Shown here: one piece after another, positions 10,626 to 19,424 of the stretch | Layout of the letters: each line of letters starts with the position of its first letter | Position numbering within the stretch: the stretch's first letter is position 1 | Source: Eutreptiella sp. 'Long Island Sound 2002' | Lineage: Eukaryota > Euglenozoa > Euglenophyceae > Eutreptiales > Eutreptiaceae | Assembly (NCBI GenBank): GCA_964036045.1 | Contig: OZ038385.1 | Location: 21,899,813 to 21,963,812, forward strand | Reading direction: 5' to 3' | DNA: 64,000 bases | Position numbers and translations under genes: made by a program | The notes under the pieces: model-generated | Told to the model about the DNA's origin: nothing | Database searches by the model: none | Seen by the model: the letters and a program-made list of their open reading frames with translations, nothing else

Positions 10626-12753
10626 ATCATCATGTATGTCTCAAAAAGTTGCACGGGGGGGGGGGGTACAAGGAGTGATTCGTCCGATGGGGTGCCCCTA
10701 GGAACTGCATTTCTGCCTCCCCTCCCCACCCCTTGCTTTGTATTCTTTTAGTTTTACCAAAATCTCACTTTTTACCCGGCCATCTAAAAAAAAAAGATTC
10801 TGCTTTTTTTGACATTTTTAAACATGCGAATGACTTTTTTTTTAGATTTTGGGTTTTGTTGGAATCTTACTTTTTAGTAGCGAATCCTTTTTTTTTTAGA
10901 TGCGAAATATTTTTTTTAGTTGTTTTTGCTCATTTTTTAGCTGTTTTGACTGAAATTTCAGCATTTTCCTTAAATTTTAGCACATCTAAAAAAAAAGTTT
11001 CGCATCTAAAAAAAATGATTACCCCCATACTTTGAGATACGAACTCCCTCGACGCGCTGATTCCAAAAATCCCATTTTCTTTTTTCCCCGATTTTTGGGT
11101 CCGGGTGAATCTCCTAATTATTCAACATTCTTCGGTATAACCGCAGATGGTTGTCTGGTCATCTTTTTCCCTTGCTGTATGCTGATAGTGCTGGCAAGCA
11201 CAGCCGGAAAGGGGATGGAAACACTGCCTCTTAATCTTGAATTCAAGACGACGTGACAAAATGGTCATGATTATAAAATTGTATTCATTGCCACATGTCT
11301 CCTGCACATGCTAAGATTATTACACGGGAATCAGTGTACAGGTAGGGGTTTCTGTTGTCAACCTTTGGAAAAAAGCAAACAAAATATTTCAGAATGCGCT
11401 TTGCGCGCGGCGCTGATCTGGCATTTCATTTGCACGAATTCAGCGCGCGCTCTTCAGCACTCACACTTATTACACTCCTTTCACAAGCTCATGCATGGTT
11501 TCTATTTCTTGAGTTATGTTGCTCGGGGTGAAAAAAAAATGCATAGGCCTCAGTGCCTATCCATAAAAAAATAGTGAACAATAGTCATGCAATGCCTATA
11601 AAGAAAAATAGACATTCAGAAAGTAAAAAAAAAAGGTTGGGGAAAAGCCTAAAGTGGTTTAGGCTGACAAGAACCCCATAGGTGGTAATATGATTCAGGG
11701 GGTAGTGGAAACACTCTTTTCAAGAAATTTTTTGTAGCAACAATCCCAAAGCAATTTCGGAAACTTTCCGTTACATCCAAAAATGCAAGTTTGAAAAACT
11801 CTGCAAAAGTTTCCCAGCCTAAGGGGAAAACCCTGCACTGGTTCTCAAATCTGCATTTTAGAAAACATGTGTAACACTGCCAAAAATGAGCCATAAGTGT
11901 GTTGGTGTTTTACTTTCCTTGCTGTTTTTGGCTCAACACCAAAATAACGGAACAAGTTCAACACTGGGCCCTGGCACGCTTCGCAATAAAAAGGACATGT
12001 AAACTTGAGTATGTTTGCGCACAAAAAACGTGCAGCGTCTACTGTGTCATTAGGACAATGCATAGTCTGCCTACAAAGGTAGCGGCTGCCAACAGCAGCA
12101 CTACCCCCATACTGGCCACTGCAAAAGTGCACAAGAAGACAACAACCAGCCCACACAAAGTTTAATGCACAAAACATACGTATAGGCAATGCTTTTAGAA
12201 GCACTGCTGAGGTGCAAAATTACCTCTGTGCAAAGTCGAAATTTTACATCTAGTATAGTGCAAGCATAATCGGCCACAACCGCGCCTACAAAGGCAGGTC
12301 ACAGAAGCGCACAACAAAAATGAGCACCCTTTGTGCTCGTATAGCTCAATGAAAGTGCAAAATATTGAGGACAAAGGTGGGGTGGACAGTCCAAGTGGGG
12401 TGTCGCAACTGGCGCAGAGGCTAGCTTTGTGGGTGTGGACGAATTGCAAGGACAAACAGACAAAGGTCATTGGTCAGGCTTGGAAGGTTTAAGGAGTTTC
12501 TTCAATGTTTCTTCACGACGGGACTTCACGGCTCTTAACCACAGGCTACGTGTATGTTACACATGCGCCCATAACCCACAGAAGCAGGTTGCGAGGTATA
12601 ATGGCGCAGAATATAGGACGCACGCATGTGTGCGTAAATGATAATGCGAGATTCAAAAATTTGTGTGTTATTTGGAAACACATTTTATGTTTATGTGTTT
12701 GTAGATATGACATGAACCCGTGTGGAATATCTTGAACGTTTTTCTCGACAAGG
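10626..12753. other. AT-rich intergenic DNA with an inverted repeat; no gene recognised
   Basis: TTTTTTTAGATGCGAAA at about 10897-10913 is the inverted partner of TTTCGCATCTAAAAAAA at about 10999-11015. The same motif occurs at 9606-9625 in the fold-back element. The rest has only short, domain-free ORFs. Confidence 0.5.
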
Positions 12754-13365
12754 TTTGTGCTTGGACTTCTTGGTGTTGGCCGTGCCAGGGATAGCAAAAG
12801 GCCTTACAAAACGTTCAGATCCCACGAGGATTTTAATTCGGCACATCCGCATTGTTCCTGTAATGTTCCGTGACTTTGCGACCGTGAAGAAATAAGAGAA
12901 CTCCTCCAAAACAAAACTACTGAACCTGATTCAACACCAGCGAGTCGTGGTGTCAAGATCAACAAGCTGGCAGTCCTACAATACTGCCGCAAAAATGGAG
13001 ACTATAGCCTGGGTGAGCTCGACCACTCGCTGACGGCGAAGGAGCGACAGGGGTGCTTTGACAGCCACGAGAAAGGCTGCCAGTCGTGGTATGAAAGTGA
13101 CTCTCAAAGCCTACGGCAAGTTTGGGCTGAAACTGAAGAGTACCACCGACACATAGACCGCGTTGTTGAACAGCTACAAGCAGCGGAATCCTTTTGGGGC
13201 TCCTTTGAAACCGCTGTGGAGGCCTTGTAGTCTGAGGTCAAGGTGATGAGCGCCAGGGCTGAAGATCGCGCTCTGACGGGCGCTCTGAATGAGATGCCGC
13301 AACAGCCGCGCAACAGAGGAACGCGTGGCAACGTGGCAACGCTTCGCACTGCCACCGCTCATTAA
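12754..13365 (+). pseudogene. decayed ORF, unknown protein with charged helical C-terminal half
   Basis: A single frame starting after an AG (12752) reads FVLGLLGVGRARDSKRPYKTF, then HPHCSCNV, and from about 12880 a long charged, probably helical stretch (EEIRELLQN, VKINKLAVLQYC, RVVEQLQAAESFW), to a TAA at 13363. It is interrupted only by TGA at 12871 and TAG at 13228. The reading remains protein-like on both sides of each stop, so this looks like one gene or transposon ORF with two nonsense changes. The family is not recognised. The HPHCSCN and FVLGLLGVGRAR segments hint at a transposon-encoded protein, but this is inference. Confidence 0.45.
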
Positions 13366-13579
13366 GTGCAAGTTGTAGGAACAGTAGCAATCCGACCCAT
13401 GTGTTGCCTCAGTTGCACGAGTAGCGTCGCGCTCCGTGTGTTTTTTTGCTCCGTGGCCGTTTTTGTGTAGCACCTTGCTCCTTTCACGTGCTGCGAGTAG
13501 CATTTAGTAGGCCGTGGGTCCGTTCCTCGTTGTGTTCCTTGTGTCTGCCTTGGTTAACTTTTTTTTTCCTTGTTGTTAG

Positions 13580-13663
13580 ATTTCAAGTGAGCTGTTCACA
13601 AAACAGCTGTTGCCCAGAGTTACGATGCCAACGCGAGAGAAGCCGCGCATGCCAGTAGCTCTG
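13580..13663 (+). CDS. possible small exon, unknown gene
   Basis: An 84-nt segment sits between a polypyrimidine tract with TTGTTAG and a GTATGT donor. It is open in one phase-0 frame and includes MPTREKPRMPVAL. If real, the LINE downstream lies in its intron. There is no domain, so confidence is low. Confidence 0.22.
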
Positions 13664-14015
13664 GTATGTGTTTGAGTGCTTCCCTGTTCGTTTTCTTTTG
13701 TTGCTGCTTTCCTTTGCACTTTTTTTTTCTTGGTATGTCAGTGAAAAGTTGGTGTTTCCGTCACAAGGAGAAGTGGGCGCCGAAGAATGGACATTTTTTT
13801 TTGGGGTGTGTCTGCTTCATGGTGCGTTTTTGTGCTTGTGCGTTCGTAGTCTTCGTCCGCGCATCGTGCGATTGGTTTCAGGTTTGTGCATGCATGCTTG
13901 CTGTGGTGTGTTAAGCCGTGTAGGCTTGTGCTTTGCGAACGCTTTTAAGCTTGTTTGTACGTGCGCCTTGGCGCTGTTAGGCTAGCTTGTACGTGCGGTC
14001 GTGGTGTATGATGGT
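13664..14015. other. intronic or intergenic flank ending in the LINE target duplication
   Basis: T/G-rich DNA. The last 18 bases (13998-14015, GTCGTGGTGTATGATGGT) are the left copy of the LINE target-site duplication. Confidence 0.6.
13998..14015. repeat. LINE target-site duplication, left copy
   Basis: GTCGTGGTGTATGATGGT is identical to 33458-33475. Upstream GTGC is also shared apart from one base. It adjoins the short poly-T that marks the LINE 3' end. Confidence 0.85.
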
Positions 14016-14166
14016 TTTTTGCACTGAAGGGCGCCTTTTGTGGCTGGCCAGGCCGGGGAGAAAGGGTCTTGCGCGCCAAGCTTTTTCAGGGAGGGGCGGG
14101 AGCCCGAAACCAAGTTCAATCGCGGGCTGAGTACCGCTGCACACTGCCGTTCTCCTCTGCCTTATC

Positions 14167-15924
14167 TCAATGAGACCTGGCAGCCCCGTGATAGACAGTC
14201 GCAAAGCCGGGGTCTCTGCCTGATTCCCGAAGGCTGTACGGTTGCGGTTGGGGGGTTAGAGCATGACGGCTTGAGCACAGGGGGTGGCTTGAGGGAGGGA
14301 TTTGTTTGCAGAAGTGACTGGTGAGTGCCAGTGTGGTAGTACTGATTGGTTGCGCCGTGTTAGGGCTGTTGATGGCTGGTGTGAGAGAAACGGTTGAGTG
14401 TGGCTTTTTCAAAGAGATGACACGTTGGACGAAGATGAGGACGATTGTGAGTTTGTGCTCGCGGGGGAGGGGGGGGCTGGTGCGAAGTACCTTGTTATGC
14501 GGGGAGAAGGGGCGGAAACAGGGGCGGGGGCGGCGAGGGGGGGTGCTGGTCGAGGGGGGGGGGGGGGGTTGAACATCTTCCGGATTGTGAGCGGCCGTTT
14601 GGGGGGCGGGGGCTCTGGCTGAGGTTGGCTTGCGGTATTGCGTTTCAGCGATAGAGGCCGGACAGGTCTTGGGGGCTGGCAGGCGTGTTTCTGAGCTTTG
14701 GCGTGTGTCGCAGGGGATGGGGGACGGGGGCGCTTTGGAGGCTTGTGTGCCACTTTGTCTGGGAGGGGGGGAGGGGGGTAGTAGGCGGGGGGGGAGGCGC
14801 TGTAGGGCGGTGTGTGACGTGCTGTAAGGCGACCAGGGGCGCCCCCATGTGTTGGGGCCCGTGGGGGAGGTGAGCGGGGCTCGGGGGGGGTTGTCGTTGA
14901 GCCATTCCAGTGTGCGGTGTAGGGCATTGAGGAGCAGGGGAACACGAGCCTTCAGGGCGAGTTTTAAGTCATGACAGTGTGCTGGTTTTCTTCGGCCGGA
15001 GGGGGGGGTTGTGAGTTTCGTGTACAGGGACATGGGGACAAGCCCCCGGACGAAATTGCGCCTCTCCCCGACGTGTGTGGTCGCGGACCACCATTGGGAC
15101 ACCACCGTGGTGAAGGGGGGGCGCCAGCACTGAATGTAGGTTTGCACCAGGTGTTCGCACGTTGGGCAGTGGGAGACGAAAGAGATAACATCCATTGGGT
15201 GCGGGTTGGGGCAAGCGTGGCAATGGCGAGGGCGCAAGTCGTCGTGGAAAGCAAACGGCGCCATGTTGAAATTTCCGGAGGACCATTTGAAAGGAAGGCC
15301 TTGGAACCATGAAGTGTGGTTGTAAAAATGGAAGCTGGACGGTGCGTGGATGTTTTCGTGTTTGTGGCAAGGGAGGAGGTGCGTGATTGAGGTGGTTGTC
15401 AGTTTGTGTATGACGGGGACGGGGCCTCTGGATATGCACCCTATCGGGGGGGGGGGCAGGAGGGAGGGGTCCCAGATCATCACGTGGGCGGCCCACTTTG
15501 AGTAAGCATCCGAGATTTCATTCCCCACAAACCCGGCGTGCCCCTTGATCCACCCCCAACCCTGGATCATCCCTGGGCGTAGGGAGGCCTGGATGGACTG
15601 AAGAGAGGATTCCCACGTGCCGGCTGGCGAGCGTGACGGGAGGTCTGGGGGGGTGCTCGGGGAGAGAACAGTGATGACGTGGAGGTTGTCTCCTAGCACG
15701 GCAAAGGTGAGGTGCGGGTGAGATGCAAGGGCCCACCGTAGGAACATGATAGCCGCCCAGAACTCCGATCCCTCTGAGGACTGGTATGGGGACGTTTGGC
15801 ACAGCACCCATCTGGAGCGATTTGGGAATAACAGGGTGGCTGCAGACCCATAGCCCAAGGCGCCCGCTGAGCCATCCAAATACACCCATGTCGTACCGGG
15901 GGACGATGTGAGGAGGAGCGCAAG
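14167..15924 (-). pseudogene. LINE ORF2 C-terminal part: RNase H and Cys/His tail
   Basis: The open frame upstream of and including 15885 encodes a complete type-1 RNase H active site: Asp in YLDGSAG, Glu in SSEGSEFWAA, Asp in VLGDNLHV, then KGHAGFVGNE and the final Asp in EISDAYSKWA. It degrades the RNA strand of the element's RNA/DNA hybrid. Further on, CHACPNPHP...SHCPTCEHL gives a Cys/His-rich tail typical of LINE ORF2 ends. The last 250 residues are Pro/Thr/Ser-rich. Continuity with the upstream frame is lost at an 11-nt G run (16042-16052). Confidence 0.8.
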
Positions 15925-15976
15925 GGCTGCTTCACAACCCCATTCTTCGAGGTCATCGGGGTCAAGGGAGTGAGGT

Positions 15977-16425
15977 TCATCTGGGAGCAGGTACAGCTCG
16001 CCATGCAGTGACGAGTCGAGCAGGACTCCGCCATGTGGCCCGGGGGGGGGGGTTGAGGATGTACTCTTGGGGGTGGAGAAGGGGGGGGGTAAGCAGTTCG
16101 TGGTGCCCCGCCAGTTGGGGGCGGACAGAAATGGCTGGGTTTTGAAAGGTGTACTCTTTTTCGTTGCGGCGGAGACCGGGGTCTTTGATGGTGTGGGTGG
16201 TGCCGTCCGAAAACTGGAGTGTGGCCGATTCTGTGTGCACCCCCGTGACTGTTCCTAGGTGGAACCCTAGGTCTTGGGGTGTTCGTTTCAACGTGTTGCC
16301 GAACTTGCTGTATTGTGGTGCTGGTTTGGTAGCTAGGAACCGGACTTGGACTTTCTCTTTCGGGAGGAAGAGGGAGGGGGGGCAGGAGGCCCAGAGGCCG
16401 GTGCTGTGGTATCGAAGGCCTATGG
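15977..16425 (-). pseudogene. LINE ORF2 segment between RT and RNase H, cut by element 1
   Basis: The frame runs through LRYHSTGLWASCPPSLFLP and CGACC-rich DNA toward the RNase H. Its upstream half lies on the other side of element 1 at 27443 and beyond. The break coincides with the TATGG duplication, which shows that the LINE was intact across this point before insertion. Confidence 0.75.
16421..16425. repeat. TSD TATGG of element 1, left copy
   Basis: TATGG abuts the 5' LTR start and is repeated at 27438-27442 directly after the 3' LTR, giving a 5-bp Ty3/gypsy-type duplication. Confidence 0.85.
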
Positions 16426-17134
16426 AGTAAGAAAAAGTCACTGCCATGTCTTTCTTGGAGGGCTTGATCCAGGCCAAGCCCCCCTTAAAACCCTTTTGTT
16501 GATGCTAAGACAAACTTAAGTGTTTTTATCTCTCATTTGTTGCCTAAAGTACACTTTCTCAAAGTAACTAGGGTTGTGACCCTAGCCCCCCATGAAGTTC
16601 ACCCCTACCACTCAACTGAGCGGAGGTACCTTCCTTCATGGAGGATATACCGAAAAAAAACAGGCATTTCATGCTTTAGGCCTTGGAGGTTAAGCCTAGT
16701 GGTCTCCCACCCCAAGACCCCTATACTCAATTGTTTCTACCACTTATTGTGGTCCTACTTTGTAACTGTTTCTGAATTCAGTTGCTTGGCCAAGTCATTT
16801 TCTGTGTGGTCCTGACATCTATGCCCCACATTCCTAACCAGCACCATTGCACCCAAAAGAGTGCACATGAAGTGCCTAATGCAACCTCTGAGGCAAGAGT
16901 CAGACCAATTGTCATATAAAATCTTTTGTATTATCCATTTGTGATTGAATCTATGTGTATAAACCTGCTTTGTCTATCTGCAGCCCTTCTGTCTTACACT
17001 GGATTCCAAAACCAATCATTGATTCGATCCATATCCTGCTCTTGCTCTACTTGCTGCTTTGGTTTGGGTTTTCAACTACAAAACCTGCAGGAATACATCA
17101 AAGGATCTAGGGCATAATTCAAGGACATCTTTCC
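16426..17134 (+). repeat. element 1 5' LTR
   Basis: Starts AGTAAGAAAAAG and ends CATCTTTCC, 709 bp. It is matched end to end by 26729-27437. The termini are not the usual TG...CA. The last base (C here, T in the 3' copy) probably was T, which would complete a TGG primer site. Confidence 0.9.
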
Positions 17135-17146
17135 GGTAGCAGAGAC
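17134..17146 (+). promoter_or_regulatory. element 1 primer-binding site
   Basis: CGGTAGCAGAGAC immediately follows the LTR. It matches the TGGTAGCAGAG sites of elements 2 and 3 apart from the first base. Such a site is complementary to the 3' end of a methionine-type tRNA in other elements. The tRNA itself is not in this window. Confidence 0.7.
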
Positions 17147-17215
17147 AGTCCCTTGTGACCTTTTGAACCGACCCTGAGAAGAAGTGCAGCACAAAAGCTC
17201 AACAACAAGTTCATC

Positions 17216-18769
17216 ATGTCCACGCCAAGCGTCAGGACCTGGCCCATCAGAACTGTCCAAGTGCAAATGGGCAGCATGGCCCACCCAATGAGTGAACCAC
17301 CATACCGAGCTCCACATCATCTCAGTGGCGCATCTGGGTCCCAAGGAGATCCAGAACGCAGAAGGGCGGAAGAAAATAAAGGCCTTACCACCGAGGCCTT
17401 AGCAGCACACGGTGGAGACAGCTACAGTCACCTCCACAGACGTGTAGCTGCCTCAATATCCAGATCCCATTGTCCAGCTTCATCCTCAACTGCCATTGAA
17501 GGACCTGAGGAGTATGAGGAGCTGAGGAAGAAGATGGATGAGTACATCCTACACGAGGAGTACTACAAATCCATCCGTGGGGATGATGGAGAGGAGCCAT
17601 TGGCTGTACATGGATCCAGACCACGTACAGACCTAGGGTCCTACGCACACTCTGGCCCTCCGTCCACTGCGTCCCTGCCAAGACGACTAAGACCTGAGGA
17701 TCCAAGACCATGTTGTCCAACCCCAAGGGCTCCCGAAGTGGGCCCAACACGAGTCGAAGAACAACATCATCCAAGGCCAACCTACGGTGCCCTGGATCAT
17801 ACCGCCGAGCTGTTGGCCAAACTCCTGTCTGGATCAGAAGATCCAGATGTGACGGCCCTATCGGAGGCCATTAAGGCTAAACTGGGTATTGCAGAACCCT
17901 TACCCAAGCCTGAGTTGCCCTCTCTCTCTCCAGGACTGAGTACCCTGGCCGAAGATCTCAAGAGATCAAGGGTCTCAAGGCTGTTGCCTAAGGTTACCTG
18001 CCCCAGCCCCTTTCAGCCCCGTGCCAGGACAGTGCCTATGGCTGATCTACAGGACGTGCCTGTCACAGAGATAGAGAGAAGAGGCCTGTCAGCCCTGGCC
18101 CCTCTTGCCGGCGTGTCGCCTTCAGACCTAACTCCGGGGGGTGGGAAGACGGGCAGACCAATTGCCCAGGCGAACATCCAGCTGGAACTGCCGGAGTTCG
18201 ACCCCAAAAATCTGCCTGAATGGGCAGAAGAATTTGCAGAGTTCCTTTTGTTGACTGGCCAATCCCATGTGGATGTGGCCACCAAATGTTCACTGCTAAA
18301 ACGCTCATGCAAAAAGAAATTTTTGCAAAAACAGGTCAAACAGATTGTGAAAACCTGTTCTACCTTGGCGGAGGTACTCCTGAGGTTAGAGAAAACATTC
18401 CCAGTCTATGAGACTGACCTCAGCGTACGCACACAGATCGAGGAGCTACCTATGCTCCCGGAGTTTCCATCCGCTGCGCGAATTTCTGAGTATGTGTGCG
18501 ACTTGGAGTACTTATTTTCGAGGATGAATGTGGGCTCCTACGGAGCCACTGAGGCCCACCTGTGGCTCATGAGTAAGATCCCCCAGCGTACGTGGGATGA
18601 TTGCCGCTCAACCTCTGAGAGGAAGAGCAGGACCCACTCGTACGATGAACTGGTGGATCTCTTGATTGAGCTAGCTCTTGAGAGAGAGAATGACTCCCAC
18701 ATGGAGAAATTCCTCAAGAAGCATTTGGGACGAGGTGGTACCCCTACCCCCCGACGGTGGCGAAGGTAA
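17216..18769 (+). CDS. gag: element 1 gag (capsid part)
   Basis: The ORF begins at a true ATG 82 nt after the LTR and has 517 codons. The first 300 residues are Pro/Ser/charged and disordered-looking. The capsid-like core follows from about residue 320 (LELPEFDPKNLPEWAEEF...). It ends in TWDDCRSTSERKSRTHSYDE and LLIELALERE, which aligns with the gag of element 3 (TWTECRSTVERKAKTHTYQD, LLEELALEQ). The frame ends at a TAA after a CCCCCC run (18747-18752), while the nucleocapsid continues in the +1 frame. A homopolymer indel or a frameshift site is needed to join them. Confidence 0.85.
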   Translation: MSTPSVRTWPIRTVQVQMGSMAHPMSEPPYRAPHHLSGASGSQGDPERRRAEENKGLTTEALAAHGGDSYSHLHRRVAASISRSHCPASSSTAIEGPEEYEELRKKMDEYILHEEYYKSIRGDDGEEPLAVHGSRPRTDLGSYAHSGPPSTASLPRRLRPEDPRPCCPTPRAPEVGPTRVEEQHHPRPTYGALDHTAELLAKLLSGSEDPDVTALSEAIKAKLGIAEPLPKPELPSLSPGLSTLAEDLKRSRVSRLLPKVTCPSPFQPRARTVPMADLQDVPVTEIERRGLSALAPLAGVSPSDLTPGGGKTGRPIAQANIQLELPEFDPKNLPEWAEEFAEFLLLTGQSHVDVATKCSLLKRSCKKKFLQKQVKQIVKTCSTLAEVLLRLEKTFPVYETDLSVRTQIEELPMLPEFPSAARISEYVCDLEYLFSRMNVGSYGATEAHLWLMSKIPQRTWDDCRSTSERKSRTHSYDELVDLLIELALERENDSHMEKFLKKHLGRGGTPTPRRWRR

Positions 18770-19409
18770 GGGGCATAAAAATCCCACAAACACCAACCAG
18801 GAAGGTGGTAAAGGGAGGGGCAACCTACGTGCCATGAACGAGGTTCAACCTGATGCAGGCACACCCCCCCTGTTCTACTTACGACCTGTCAATGACAAGG
18901 GGGGACCTTGTCATGCCTCTGACTGCGATCTCCGCAGTGGCTGTATGCTGCAGATGAAACGTCAGCAGCACACCAAAGATGGGAAACAGGTGACCCATCA
19001 GGACCATTTCAGGTGTACCATCACCTGTGGTTACTGTGGCAAACGTCGTCACTACGAGGACGAATGCCACATCAAGAAACGCGAGAGTGACAAACTCAAG
19101 CGTCAGGAGGCGGAGCGCCAGAAGACCCAGACGCCCGCCAGAAATCCCCCGAACGGGGATAAAGGTGGTAAAGGAGGTGGCAAAGGGGGTGGCAAAACGG
19201 GACCCCCTAACCCCCAGAGGCGCTCATCAGCGCCCGTTGCAACACCCACTCCTGCTGCTACACCCGCTCCCGCAGGTGACCCCAAGAAACGCCCCCAAGG
19301 GGATAACGCTACCCCTGAGGGGAATAATTCCAAGAAGAGGCGCTTGGCCTGGATGGCCAAGTCCCTCATGGCTGCAGGGGTGGATGTGAAATTCCCTGAT
19401 GAGGAATAG
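18757..19409 (+). CDS. gag: element 1 gag, nucleocapsid part with CCHC knuckle
   Basis: In the +1 frame relative to the capsid ORF. It contains the zinc knuckle CGYCGKRRHYEDEC (C-x2-C-x4-H-x4-C), which binds genomic RNA in gypsy Gag proteins. A basic Lys-rich stretch and a Gly/Lys-rich GGKGGGKGGGK tail follow. It ends at the UAG 19407-19409, after which the same frame continues into protease. Confidence 0.8.
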
Positions 19410-19424
19410 GGGGGCGGCTCCGAA
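19407..19424 (+). promoter_or_regulatory. in-frame UAG at gag/pol boundary, candidate readthrough site
   Basis: TAG GGG GGC GGC TCC lies between nucleocapsid and protease in a continuous frame. The corresponding site in element 3 is TAG GGA GGC GGC TCT (58850-58864). Murine leukaemia virus-type readthrough sites also have UAG followed by GGA GGU. Function here is inferred. Confidence 0.55.

Noticed and set aside
16537-16815. 92-codon ORF in both LTRs of element 1
   Set aside because: It is duplicated only because the LTRs are. There is no domain, and LTR location argues against a protein.
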